Positions 45,891 to 54,588 are shown, numbered from the stretch's first letter. The stretch: 64,000 nt of DNA from Gillisia hiemivivida (GCF_007997295.1 NZ_VORY01000005.1:124001-188000); one strand, 5' to 3'. Made by a program: numbers and translations. Notes: generated by a model not told the origin, from the sequence alone.

Positions 45891-46097
45891 ATGTTTAAAT
45901 TTGTAAAAGGCCATATGGAAAGTATAGATGGTGTAGGGATCTATCCTCTTGTTTCCCTACTAATTTTCTTCATTTTTTTTGTAGTCCTATTCTGGTGGGT
46001 AATCACCGCGAAAAAAGATTATATAAATAAAGTAAGTAATCTTCCACTGGAAAAAGATGATGAACTAGATAATTCTAAACCACTTCAAAATAATTAA
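45891..46097 (+). CDS. ccoQ: CcoQ/FixQ-like cbb3 oxidase subunit
   Basis: The 68-residue protein has one membrane helix (LVSLLIFFIFFVVLFWWVIT, about residues 20-39) and a short charged cytoplasmic tail with KKDYINKVSNLPLEKDDE. Its size, topology and place between ccoNO and ccoP identify the small subunit that stabilises the oxidase. Confidence 0.88.
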   Translation: MFKFVKGHMESIDGVGIYPLVSLLIFFIFFVVLFWWVITAKKDYINKVSNLPLEKDDELDNSKPLQNN

Positions 46098-46099
46098 TA

Positions 46100-47056
46100 A
46101 TGAAACTAGTTTATTCCATATTAAGAGTAGTTGGCCTTGTTGCATTGGCCATTGTTTTGGCAGAAATAAGTCTCGAAAACAATGATAAATACGCGTTTGA
46201 AGTCTATCCATTTCTTTGGTTAATAATTGGGGTGGTCTTTCTTATTGCTATCGCTATAGAAATATCTGCAGGTGCACTACATAGTGTCTTATATAAAAGT
46301 TTAACACCAGAAGCTAGAGCACAATTCGATCTAACAGAAAATTCTAAAAAAGAAGCGAAACTGGAATGGTGGAGAAAAGCCTATAAAAACTTATTGGATA
46401 AAAAGCCTGTTGAAAATGAAGGCGAAATAATACTTGACCATGACTATGATGGAATCAGGGAATTGGACAATAATCTGCCCCCCTGGTGGCTCTATGGGTT
46501 TTATGCCACCATAATTTTTGCATTTGTATATATGTTTAAATATCATGTTTTTGATGGCACCACCCAACGTGAAGAATATTTAATAGAAGTTGCTGAAGCG
46601 CAGGAAGCAGTGGATGAGTACAAGAAAAATGCGAAAGGATTATTAACTGCAAATACGGTGGAACTCCTAACAGGAGAAACCGATATTAAAGCTGGGAATG
46701 CAATTTTCACAGCTAATTGTGTGGCTTGTCATAAAGTTGATGCCGGTGGAGGTATTGGTCCCAACCTTGTGGATTCATATTGGATACTTGGCGGTGGAGT
46801 CAAAAATGTGTTCAATACGATTACTGAAGGCGGACGCCCCGGTAAAGGAATGGTAGCCTGGAAGACCAATTTGAAGCCAGATGAAATCGCTCAAGTAACC
46901 AGTTATGTCCTAAGCCTGCATGGTACTACACCCTTAGATCCTAAAGAACCGGAAGGGGAATTGTATGTGGACCCAGATGCGCATGTAGAGCAAGTAGAAG
47001 TGGAGATGAAAGATTCTACTTCTGTAGAAATTAAGATGGGGTATGATGGGGAATAA
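46100..47056 (+). CDS. ccoP: cbb3 oxidase subunit III, CcoP (single heme c)
   Basis: The 318-residue protein has two N-terminal helices (VGLVALAIVLAEISL and PFLWLIIGVVFLIAIAIEIS), a linker, a further helix (WWLYGFYATIIFAFVYMFKY near 132) and one cytochrome c domain. That domain has NCVACHKVDAGGGIGPNL near residue 206 and a GKGMVAW Met-ligand loop. The DNNLPPWWLYGFY motif is the CcoP hallmark. Only one CxxCH is present; the proteobacterial protein has two. It donates electrons to CcoO. Confidence 0.95.
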   Translation: MKLVYSILRVVGLVALAIVLAEISLENNDKYAFEVYPFLWLIIGVVFLIAIAIEISAGALHSVLYKSLTPEARAQFDLTENSKKEAKLEWWRKAYKNLLDKKPVENEGEIILDHDYDGIRELDNNLPPWWLYGFYATIIFAFVYMFKYHVFDGTTQREEYLIEVAEAQEAVDEYKKNAKGLLTANTVELLTGETDIKAGNAIFTANCVACHKVDAGGGIGPNLVDSYWILGGGVKNVFNTITEGGRPGKGMVAWKTNLKPDEIAQVTSYVLSLHGTTPLDPKEPEGELYVDPDAHVEQVEVEMKDSTSVEIKMGYDGE

Positions 47057-47146
47057 AAAAACCTTTCCTGGACTTTAAAAATGAGCCCATTGGGAAATGT
47101 TTTGCCTTTTGGATCTCCCCGGAGCGGAAAATAATAAGATTAGAAA

Positions 47147-47292
47147 TCAAGAACCTCGAGCCAAGCCCGCCCGAAGGGTACGGGCAGGCCCAAGAGGTAT
47201 ATCCTGAGTGTTCGGGAGGAAAATAATTTTAAGATCGAAGCCTCCCGATAGCTTTCGGGACGGAGAATTAAACCCATAATGAGGGATTTAAA
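47147..47292 (+). repeat. Three-hairpin dispersed repeat, copy F (variant)
   Basis: It begins TCAAGAACCTCGAGCCAAGC and ends with a variant tail CCCATAATGAGGGATTTAAA. The middle arm is replaced by CCCGATAGCTTTCGGGACGG. It ends 14 bases before the TTG start of ccoG. Confidence 0.85.
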
Positions 47293-47306
47293 ATAAGGAT
47301 AATATT

Positions 47307-48725
47307 TTGGAAAAGCAGGAGAACGAAAGATTTAGGGATAGTATTGGCACGTTGACCGAAGAAGGAAAGCGATCCTGGGTGTACCCCAAGAAACCTTCGG
47401 GAGTCCTATACGAATATCGTAAATATGTAAGCTATATTTTACTGGCTTTTTTGGTGTCCGCACCTTTTATTAAAATTAATGGCAACCAGTTTCTAATGTT
47501 CAATGTGCTAGAACGCCGGTTTAATATTTTTGGTTTTCCATTCTGGCCTCAAGATTTCTACCTGTTCGTGATCATTATGTTGATTGGCGTAATTTTTATC
47601 GCCTTATTTACCGTGGCCTTCGGAAGAATATTTTGTGGATGGATCTGTCCGCAGACCATTTTTATGGAAATGGTTTTTAGAAGGATAGAATACTGGATAG
47701 AAGGTGATCGTGGGAAACAGATCCGGTTGGAGAAACAAGAATGGAATGCAGATAAGATCAGGAAAAAAGGAATAAAATGGAGTATTTTCTTTGTGATTTC
47801 TTTTTTGATCGCCAATGTATTTCTAGCTTATTTAATAGGGAGTGACCGACTGATGCTTTATGTAATGGATGGTCCGGAAGCACATCTTAGCACTCTACTG
47901 TCCTTGGTGATCTTTACCGGTGTTTTTTATTTTGTTTTTGCTTGGTTTAGGGAGCAGGTATGTATAATTGCTTGTCCTTATGGTAGATTACAAGGAGTCT
48001 TATTAGATAACAAATCTATCGTTGTGGCTTATGACCATAAACGTGGAGAAAAAGAAAAAGGTCGGGCAAAATTCAAGAAGAATGAAGATAGGGAAGCTAG
48101 TGGGAAAGGTGATTGTATAGATTGCTTTCAGTGCGTAAATGTTTGTCCTACCGGAATAGATATAAGAAACGGTACTCAGTTGGAATGTGTGAATTGTACG
48201 GCATGTATTGATTCCTGTAATGACATCATGGAAGCAGTAGACTTGCCAAAAGGATTAATACGTTTTACAAGTGAAGAAAATATTGAAAAAAAGACCAAAT
48301 TCAAATTTACTGCCAGGCTAAAAGGCTACACCGCAGTCCTATTTATACTCGTTTCCCTCTTAACGGGAATGTTGTTTTTAAGAAGTGATATAGAAGCCAA
48401 TATTTTTAGGTTACCAGGGCAATTATATGAACACAAAGAAGGAACTATAATTAGCAATGTGTACACTTATAAATTGCTTAACAAAACTTCCAAAGCTTTT
48501 GATAAAATACATTTTGAGCTGGTTTCTCATAAAGGAACTATCGAACCGGTTAAAACCGATCTTATTGTTCCTGCACGCGGGATGGCAGAAGGCACCTTAT
48601 TTATCGAGATAGACCAAAGTGCCCTTAAGAACGAAAAAGATAAAATAAAGATAGAAGTGTATAGTGGCGATATTTTAATTGAAACCACTAAAACTAATTT
48701 TCTGGGGCCAAGAAGTTATAGATAG
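47307..48725 (+). CDS. ccoG: Cytochrome c oxidase accessory protein CcoG (ferredoxin-type)
   Basis: The 472-residue inner-membrane protein has helices at about 40-55, 85-110, 160-180, 200-220 and 340-360. It also has the CGWICPQTIFME segment, CIIACPYGRLQG, and two 4Fe-4S motifs: CIDCFQCVNVCPTGID near 271 and CVNCTACIDSC near 293. It ends with an Ig-like outside domain. CcoG/RdxA reduces copper for the oxidase. The start is TTG (MEKQENERFRDSIGT); a stop codon lies six codons upstream, inside the tail of repeat F, and no ATG is available. Confidence 0.95.
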   Translation: MEKQENERFRDSIGTLTEEGKRSWVYPKKPSGVLYEYRKYVSYILLAFLVSAPFIKINGNQFLMFNVLERRFNIFGFPFWPQDFYLFVIIMLIGVIFIALFTVAFGRIFCGWICPQTIFMEMVFRRIEYWIEGDRGKQIRLEKQEWNADKIRKKGIKWSIFFVISFLIANVFLAYLIGSDRLMLYVMDGPEAHLSTLLSLVIFTGVFYFVFAWFREQVCIIACPYGRLQGVLLDNKSIVVAYDHKRGEKEKGRAKFKKNEDREASGKGDCIDCFQCVNVCPTGIDIRNGTQLECVNCTACIDSCNDIMEAVDLPKGLIRFTSEENIEKKTKFKFTARLKGYTAVLFILVSLLTGMLFLRSDIEANIFRLPGQLYEHKEGTIISNVYTYKLLNKTSKAFDKIHFELVSHKGTIEPVKTDLIVPARGMAEGTLFIEIDQSALKNEKDKIKIEVYSGDILIETTKTNFLGPRSYR

Positions 48726-48727
48726 AT

Positions 48728-48809
48728 GTGAGGTGTGAGAGGTGAGGTGTGAGGAGTGAGGAGTTTGTGGTTTGTGGTTTGTGGTTTGTGGTTTGTGGTT
48801 TGTGGTTTG
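48728..48809. repeat. Heptanucleotide tandem array (GTGAGGN then GTTTGTG)
   Basis: Five units of the GTGAGGT/GTGAGGA type continue in the same 7-base register into six full units plus a part of GTTTGTG. The array lies two bases after the ccoG stop codon, between ccoG and ccoH. Confidence 0.9.
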
Positions 48810-48856
48810 AAATAAACTTTAAAAAGGGCTTGAAACAATTAATAAAAATAAAGATT

Positions 48857-49306
48857 ATGAAAATGAACTGGGGAACAGGAATGGTATTGGTTTTGGCTGC
48901 ATTTATAAGCTTCATTATGTATTTTGTGGTGACCATGCTAACAAACAAAGATTACACTCAAGATCTGGTTGTTGAGGACTATTATAAGGCCGAGTTGCAT
49001 TATCAAGAGGAAATAGATGCCGAAGAAAATGCACTGGCGTTAAAGGATAATGTTTCCGTTTTAAACACAAATGGTACTTGGAGTGTGGTATTACCAAAAG
49101 CTATTGATTTAACTGAAATTGAAGGTGCAATTCATTTATATCGTACTTCTAACAAAGTACTTGATTTTGAGATTCCGCTAACTGGTTTAAAAACAAATGA
49201 GGTAATAATTCCTAATGAAAAAATGATAGATGGCCGCTGGAATATTATGGTCAACTGGACTTATAAGAACGTAGAGTATTTATTCAAAAAAGAGATCAAT
49301 TATTAG
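48857..49306 (+). CDS. ccoH: FixH/CcoH family protein
   Basis: The 149-residue protein has one N-terminal helix (GTGMVLVLAAFISFIMYFVV) followed by KDYTQDLVVEDYYKAELHYQ, the conserved FixH signature, and a small beta domain. CcoH/FixH helps assemble the cbb3 oxidase in the inner membrane. I start at 48857 (MKMNWGT). The frame is open to 48749, but that extension runs through the heptad array and would add repeats of VVCGLWF, which is not credible. Confidence 0.9.
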   Translation: MKMNWGTGMVLVLAAFISFIMYFVVTMLTNKDYTQDLVVEDYYKAELHYQEEIDAEENALALKDNVSVLNTNGTWSVVLPKAIDLTEIEGAIHLYRTSNKVLDFEIPLTGLKTNEVIIPNEKMIDGRWNIMVNWTYKNVEYLFKKEINY

Positions 49307-49309
49307 AAT

Positions 49310-50026
49310 ATGCTATTATCTGCCTTCATATTTGGTCTATTAGGAAGTTTACATTGCGTGGGAATGTGCGGTCCTATTGCTTTTTTATTACCTGTAGATA
49401 GGGATAATAATTTACGAAAACTCTTTCAGATCTTTCTATATCACTTCGGAAGGCTTTTCGCATATAGCATTATTGGTTTAGCATTTGGACTTGTTGGAAA
49501 AAGTCTTTCGCTTTTTGGGATGCAGCAGCAACTTTCTATTTTTATAGGAGTACTAATGTTGCTTGTTATATTTCTTCCAACCAAAATATTTAATAAATAT
49601 AATTTCTCAAAACCTCTTTTTGGGTTGATTGGCAAAGTTAAAAATAGCCTGGGAAAAGAGCTTAAAAAGAAAAATCCGGATACGTTCTTTACTGTAGGCT
49701 TCTTAAACGGGTTTTTACCTTGTGGTTTGGTTTATATGGCTGTATTTGGTGCAATAGCCGGAGGCAGCGCATTGCAGGGAAGCCTTTATATGTTGCTATT
49801 TGGTTTGGGTACTATTCCATTAATGACCACTGCCATCTGGGTTGGAAATTTTTTATCTGGAAAAGTCCGACAGCACGTAAGAAGATCGATACCTGTGTTT
49901 TTAAGTATTATAGCCATTCTATTTATCTTAAGAGGACTTGGTCTTGGAATTCCTTATGTATCACCAAAACAGATGACTGAAAATGTTGGTGCTAATTACG
50001 AATGTCAACCAATTACAAATAATTAA
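49310..50026 (+). CDS. TauE/SafE family membrane protein of the cco locus
   Basis: The 238-residue protein has six hydrophobic segments and an N-terminal GSLHCVGMCGPIAF motif whose two Cys and His suggest metal handling. The second conserved half has GFLNGFLPCGLVYMAVFGA near 139 and LFGLGTIPLMT near 165. This small DsbD/SafE-like family accompanies cbb3 assembly genes in many bacteria, probably for copper or thiol transfer. It follows ccoH by three bases. A degraded internal copy lies at 55634-55791. Confidence 0.9.
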   Translation: MLLSAFIFGLLGSLHCVGMCGPIAFLLPVDRDNNLRKLFQIFLYHFGRLFAYSIIGLAFGLVGKSLSLFGMQQQLSIFIGVLMLLVIFLPTKIFNKYNFSKPLFGLIGKVKNSLGKELKKKNPDTFFTVGFLNGFLPCGLVYMAVFGAIAGGSALQGSLYMLLFGLGTIPLMTTAIWVGNFLSGKVRQHVRRSIPVFLSIIAILFILRGLGLGIPYVSPKQMTENVGANYECQPITNN

Positions 50027-50044
50027 TCTTTAATAATTGAAATT

Positions 50045-50185
50045 ATGATTCTACAAACTATTATTCCCCTCGTTAATTGGGGCATGGGAACTGCACTAAT
50101 TATTGTTTTTGGAGTTGTTTGTGTTGCATTGGTTATACTCGTAGTGAATATGATTAATAGTGATAAGAAGAAAAAGAAGGATTAA
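50045..50185 (+). CDS. Very small membrane protein after TauE/SafE
   Basis: A 46-residue ORF begins ATG 50045 (MILQTIIPLVNWGMGT) with one long hydrophobic helix (ALIIVFGVVCVALVILVVNM, about residues 17-36) and ends in five Lys and an Asp. It follows the TauE/SafE gene by 18 bases. One-helix proteins of this type often belong to membrane complexes; I do not recognise the family. Confidence 0.65.
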   Translation: MILQTIIPLVNWGMGTALIIVFGVVCVALVILVVNMINSDKKKKKD

Positions 50186-50205
50186 GGAATTATTAATTCT
50201 CTTGT

Positions 50206-51486
50206 TTAGCGATATTCAGAGGTAATACTTTCCGAAGAAATAGTACTTGATAAGGTTTCTATGACTCCAAGTGCAGCTCTTTCTCCAGAAATCATAGCGG
50301 CATTTAGAGAACCATTTAATTGGGTGTCCCCTGCTAAAAATATACTCGTCGTTAAACGCGTCTCAGATGCTAACATTTCATATCGTATATCCTTTAATTT
50401 CGGTAAGGCCATTGGTATATCATATTGCTTTATAAACTTACAAGAATGAATATTACAATGTTCTTTTAATTCTGTTTTCACCCGTTCAATAAGTATTTCA
50501 TCAGATAGGTTTTGATTATCTACTACAGTTACCGAAAGCAATTCTTTATTTGCTGTTGTATAGGTGCCTATACTTGTGTGGTAAAAAATATTATTTATTA
50601 GTGTTCCAGCTTCAGGAATAAGACCGATTATTGGTTTGATCATAACTCTCCCTTCAGTTTCAAAATATAAGGTATGGCAGGACTTCCATTTGGTTGATTG
50701 ATTTTTTAAATTGGAAATCAAGCTACTTGCCTCCGTAGCAATTATAGTAAAATGACTTTCTAATTTTGTGTTATCGTCAAGAGTTATTTCCCCATCTTTT
50801 ATTGATGTTACTTTCGTATTAAATTTGAAAGTAGTATTATTTAGGTTTTGTAAAAGTTGCTTAGGAATCGCTTCAATTCCAGCTTTCGGTAAACTTGCAT
50901 ATCCTTCTCCAAACATTTTATAAACAAACTCGAACATTCTACTAGATGTTTCAAGTTTTGTCTCTAGAAATATCCCACTGAAAAAAGGTTTGAAGAATTT
51001 AGAGATCATTTCTTCAGAAAAACCGAAATCTAATAAATATTGAAGCGTTGTTTTTTCCGATTTCACGAAAATTTCTGACAGAGATGTTTTCTTAAGAAGT
51101 TGATTTAGCTTGAGTACTTTTAATTTATCTGAAATAGTTCCTATGCCTGAAGTCAATGTTGGAATGAGTAAGGATAGGTCTCTTAAAGGGTCTCCAATTG
51201 TTTTAGTATTTCCATTATTAAAAATAGTTGCTCCAGGAAGAAATTTCTGTAATTCTAAGGCTTCAAAATTCAAATATTTCTTTGCAGCCGGATATGCCGT
51301 GAGCAATACTTGAAATCCGTGATCCAATTGATAACCATCTATAATATCGGTTTTTACTCTTCCACCAACGCGATCTGTTGCTTCAATAATAACCGGACTA
51401 AAACCATTATCTTCTAAAACTCTGGCAGCAATAAGTCCGCTTACTCCAGCGCCAATGATGTGTATTTTAAAATCTAGTTTATTCAT
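50206..51486 (-). CDS. FAD-dependent amine oxidase/phytoene desaturase-like oxidoreductase
   Basis: The 426-residue protein begins with the FAD-binding fold IHIIGAGVSGLIAARVLED followed by the GG motif RVGGRVKTD. It contains LDHGFQVLLTAYPAA, and near the C-terminus IFLAGDTQLNGSLNAAMISG, the second FAD contact. The overall layout is that of the flavin amine oxidase/carotenoid desaturase superfamily; the substrate is unknown. It reads away from a pterin synthase gene. The shared 152-base region between them has a perfect palindrome overlapping its -7 box. Confidence 0.87.
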   Translation of the reverse strand: MNKLDFKIHIIGAGVSGLIAARVLEDNGFSPVIIEATDRVGGRVKTDIIDGYQLDHGFQVLLTAYPAAKKYLNFEALELQKFLPGATIFNNGNTKTIGDPLRDLSLLIPTLTSGIGTISDKLKVLKLNQLLKKTSLSEIFVKSEKTTLQYLLDFGFSEEMISKFFKPFFSGIFLETKLETSSRMFEFVYKMFGEGYASLPKAGIEAIPKQLLQNLNNTTFKFNTKVTSIKDGEITLDDNTKLESHFTIIATEASSLISNLKNQSTKWKSCHTLYFETEGRVMIKPIIGLIPEAGTLINNIFYHTSIGTYTTANKELLSVTVVDNQNLSDEILIERVKTELKEHCNIHSCKFIKQYDIPMALPKLKDIRYEMLASETRLTTSIFLAGDTQLNGSLNAAMISGERAALGVIETLSSTISSESITSEYR

Positions 51487-51559
51487 AAGTGTATTATTTA
51501 CTAAAAAACAGAAAAGTCTTCCTATTGGCTAATTTAATAGTTTAAATTTTGTTTAACTA

Positions 51560-51577
51560 TTTACTTGCAAAAGTAAA
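51560..51577. promoter_or_regulatory. Palindromic operator between the FAD oxidoreductase and PTPS genes
   Basis: TTTACTT-GCAA-AAGTAAA is a 7-bp perfect inverted repeat. It covers the reverse-strand -7 box TACTTTTG (51575-51568) and lies about 34 bases before the predicted start of the divergent transcript. Confidence 0.55.
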
Positions 51578-51589
51578 CAAATATATAGG

Positions 51590-51597
51590 TATGTTTG
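51590..51597 (+). promoter_or_regulatory. -7 box of the PTPS gene
   Basis: TATGTTTG is an exact TAnnTTTG match, 41 bases before the ATG. Confidence 0.55.
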
Positions 51598-51638
51598 CGT
51601 CAAAGTAAAATTTTAGATAGTTAATACTTATTATAAAT

Positions 51639-52052
51639 ATGAACAAAACAGCCATTATACGTTGCGAACACTTCAATGCAGCTCACAGATTACATAATAC
51701 TAACTGGAGCGATGAAAGAAATCAAGCCGTTTTTGGGAAATGTAATAATCCCAATTATCATGGACACAATTATGACTTAGAGGTGAAAATCATTGGACTC
51801 TGTGATCCTCAGACTGGTTATGTAATTGATACAAAAATTCTTTCCCGCCTTATCAAAGATAAAATACTAGATAGGTTCGATCACAAAAACCTAAACTTAG
51901 ATACAAAGGAATTTGAAAGCTTAAATCCTACTGCAGAAAATATCGCAATGGTTATATATAACCTACTTAAACCAGAATTAGATGAAAGTCTAGAGTTGAA
52001 AATAAAGTTATATGAAACACCAAGAAACTATGTTGAATATCCTTATTTGTAA
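51639..52052 (+). CDS. 6-pyruvoyl-tetrahydropterin/6-carboxytetrahydropterin synthase family protein
   Basis: The 137-residue enzyme has zinc ligands in FNAAHRLH (residues ~13-20) and NYHGHNYDLEV (His-x-His near 46), with a Cys in GKCNNPNYHGH, and a conserved Glu in KLYETPRNYVEY. These are the hallmarks of the PTPS/QueD family, which acts on dihydroneopterin triphosphate, the product of FolE. The eukaryote-like C-terminus (LYETPRN) favours the pterin branch over queuosine, but this is not decisive. folE follows in the same direction after 204 bases. Confidence 0.9.
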   Translation: MNKTAIIRCEHFNAAHRLHNTNWSDERNQAVFGKCNNPNYHGHNYDLEVKIIGLCDPQTGYVIDTKILSRLIKDKILDRFDHKNLNLDTKEFESLNPTAENIAMVIYNLLKPELDESLELKIKLYETPRNYVEYPYL

Positions 52053-52256
52053 ATAGCATAATTTATAACAGTCTATTCATGGCCGATAGGCTCATAGATA
52101 AACCCTATATAATTATGATAATTTTGTTTATTGTTTTTAATTATTTATTAAACAATGTTGTAAATTTGATTAATCGGTGAAGAAATATATCAAGTGGATA
52201 ATTAAACTTCGAAAATATTTTAGCCGAACATAATATATTCTTATATAATAAAATAG

Positions 52257-52955
52257 ATGGAATTCAAAACAGCAGATTTCGCACCTACCAATGGTAACAG
52301 AATTAGTAATTTTTCCTTTGATGAGATAGGAGATGACCATTTTTATACTGGCTTAGAAACTCCCATGAGATCGGATGCATTTGAAATGTCTGATCTAGAA
52401 AAAAAAGAAAAAATCTCCGATTTGTTTGCACAGATAATGGATGTTATGGGACTGGATCTTACAGATGATTCGCTAAGAGGGACGCCAAATAGGGTTGCTA
52501 AAATGTATATTGAAGAAATCTTCTCTGGACTTAATCCTGCTAATAAGCCTAAGATCGCACTTTTTGAAAATAAATATCAGTATAATCAAATGTTGGTTGA
52601 AAAGAATATTACATTTTATTCTAATTGCGAACATCACTTCGTTCCAATAATTGGTCAAGCTCACATAGCTTACGTGTCTTCTGGTAAAGTTATTGGGCTT
52701 TCTAAGCTCAATAGAATTGTACAGTATTATGCAAAACGCCCACAAGTACAAGAGCGATTAACAAATCAAATAGCAATGGAGCTAAAGGCTATATTAAATA
52801 CAGAGGATATTGCCGTTATCATTGACGCAAAGCATTTATGTGTTTCGTCTCGTGGAGTTAAAGATGATACCTCTGCTACCGTTACCACTTATTATGGTGG
52901 CGTATTTGAAAAACCACACAAAATTGCTGAATTACAAAACTATTTAAACCAATAA
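52257..52955 (+). CDS. folE: GTP cyclohydrolase I
   Basis: The 232-residue cytoplasmic enzyme converts GTP to dihydroneopterin triphosphate. It shows DSLRGTPNRVAKMYIEEIFSG-like sequence at residues ~77-97 and the zinc/catalytic segment NCEHHFVPIIGQAHIAY near 123. It also has GLSKLNRIVQYYAKRPQVQE near 142 and a final HLCVSSRGVKDD with the third zinc Cys. The first ~40 residues are a variable tail. A partial copy lies at 54906-55485. With the PTPS gene it could supply a reduced pterin, for instance for the aromatic amino acid hydroxylase at 3911-5668. Confidence 0.95.
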   Translation: MEFKTADFAPTNGNRISNFSFDEIGDDHFYTGLETPMRSDAFEMSDLEKKEKISDLFAQIMDVMGLDLTDDSLRGTPNRVAKMYIEEIFSGLNPANKPKIALFENKYQYNQMLVEKNITFYSNCEHHFVPIIGQAHIAYVSSGKVIGLSKLNRIVQYYAKRPQVQERLTNQIAMELKAILNTEDIAVIIDAKHLCVSSRGVKDDTSATVTTYYGGVFEKPHKIAELQNYLNQ

Positions 52956-53347
52956 ATTGGTTAGATAGTTAAAAATCATAAGATGAAGAAAAAATTTAGA
53001 CATTCCATCTTTTGATCTTAGACCAACGGCTATCGCAAATAATCGGTAAAATTCTAAAGGAGAATCGGTTTATCCCTAGAAATTGAATATTTCGGCACTT
53101 TTGGGATATACAATTATTAAAAATTATCGGATAATAAGGAAGCTTTAAAACAAAGGAAGCTTTAATAATATTGAAAATGCGGAGTATTAAGAAACTCTTA
53201 TTCTTTAATAGATGCTTACATATTGAACTTATTAGGTATTTAATTTAGTATTCAATAAGAATCATGGGATTCCAGTTTCTTAAGTTCGTTTAATTAGTGC
53301 TTATATCCTTAAGCGAATATGTTTTCTTTTGAATATAAAAAGCAAAC
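52956..53347. other. Gene-free stretch behind folE
   Basis: The first ~105 bases are repeated, with gaps, behind the folE copy at 55485-55620, so the duplication includes this 3' flank. The rest holds no ORF or repeat I recognise. Confidence 0.6.
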
Positions 53348-53391
53348 CTGATTACAGTCATATTTTACCAGCTTATCTTCTTTTATCTTTA
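53348..53391 (+). promoter_or_regulatory. FNR-like site plus -7 box of the alcohol dehydrogenase gene
   Basis: The site CTGATTACAGTCAT (53348-53361) is followed at offset 36 by TATCTTTA (53384-53391), 35 bases before the ATG at 53427. Confidence 0.7.
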
Positions 53392-53426
53392 GTATAGAAA
53401 AAAAGTTTCACTTAAATTCTATAAAG

Positions 53427-54530
53427 ATGTCAAGTAAAAACGTATCAAATAAAGAGGTTCATTCAAATGCGGCTTCTTCCAACACTAATAGTACCATGAA
53501 GGGGCTTGTTTATGATGGGCCAGGGAAAATAGGATTCAAAAATGTTCCAAAACCAGAAATTAAAAATGCGACAGATGCCATTGTGAAAATGGTTAAAACC
53601 ACCATTTGTGGGACAGATTTAGGCATATTGCATGGCAAAACGCCTTCTGTAAAACCAGGAACTACCTTAGGTCATGAAGGTGTTGGAGTGATTGAAGAAG
53701 TTGGTAGTGGTGTGAGTAATTTTAAGAAAGGTGATCGTGTAATTATTTCATGCATTACCGCATGTGGAAGTTGTGAGTATTGTAAAAAGCAAATGTATAG
53801 CCATTGCAAAGATGGAGGTTGGATCTTGGGGCATATTATTAATGGAACCCAAGCAGAGTATGTTCGTATTCCGCATGCAAATAATAGTCTTTATATTGCT
53901 CCTGAAGGGGTAGATGATGAAGCCTTGGTAATGTTGAGTGATATTTTGCCTACAGGCCTTGAGATTGGCGTGATCAATGGTTGTGTAAAACCAGGTAATA
54001 CTATTGCGATTGTTGGTGCCGGCCCAATTGGTATGTCTGCCCTTCTTACCGCACAATTTTATTCTCCTGCCAAAATTTACATGATAGATATAGATGAAAA
54101 TCGGTTGAAACTAGCAAAAAAATGGGGAGCTACAGACACCATTAATTCTGGAACTGAGGATGCCATTAAAAAAATACTTTCTGAAACAGCTGATGGTGTA
54201 GATGTAGCTATTGAAGCCGTAGGAGCTCCTGTAACATTTGATATCTGTCAACAGATCGTACGTCCTGGTGGGAATATTGCCAATATAGGAGTACATGGAA
54301 AAAGTGTAGATCTTAAAATTCAAGATCTGTGGATTAAAAATATTACTATCACCATGGGATTAGTGAACACCAACACAACACCTATGCTTCTTAAAACAGT
54401 GACCTCTAAAAAAATCCAGCCAGAAAAATTAATCACACATCACTTTAAATTGGACGAGATTATGAGAGCTTATGAAGTTTTTGGTAATGCATCTGAAGAA
54501 AAAGCGTTAAAAATAATTCTGACTAACTAA
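53427..54530 (+). CDS. Zinc-dependent alcohol dehydrogenase family protein
   Basis: The 367-residue medium-chain dehydrogenase has the catalytic zinc Cys in KTTICGTDLGI, GHEGVGVIEEVGSG near 90, and structural zinc ligands in CGSCEYCKKQMYSHC near 112-126. The NAD(P) loop VGAGPIGMSA lies near 192 and is followed by YMIDIDENRL, whose Asp suggests NAD. The first 23 residues are an extra Ser/Asn-rich tail; an in-frame ATG at 53496 would remove it. I keep 53427 because the mapped -7 box gives a 33-base leader to it. An FNR-like site upstream suggests a fermentative or redox-balancing role under low oxygen. Confidence 0.9.
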   Translation: MSSKNVSNKEVHSNAASSNTNSTMKGLVYDGPGKIGFKNVPKPEIKNATDAIVKMVKTTICGTDLGILHGKTPSVKPGTTLGHEGVGVIEEVGSGVSNFKKGDRVIISCITACGSCEYCKKQMYSHCKDGGWILGHIINGTQAEYVRIPHANNSLYIAPEGVDDEALVMLSDILPTGLEIGVINGCVKPGNTIAIVGAGPIGMSALLTAQFYSPAKIYMIDIDENRLKLAKKWGATDTINSGTEDAIKKILSETADGVDVAIEAVGAPVTFDICQQIVRPGGNIANIGVHGKSVDLKIQDLWIKNITITMGLVNTNTTPMLLKTVTSKKIQPEKLITHHFKLDEIMRAYEVFGNASEEKALKIILTN

Positions 54531-54588
54531 GGATATTTAAAGGGTTTAATTAAGAAATAAAGGTAAGTCCAACTAAAATTAATAAGAA

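Noticed and set aside
48749-48856. Longer N-terminus of the FixH protein
   Set aside because: The upstream open frame translates a heptad DNA array; the conserved protein begins at MKMNWGT (48857).
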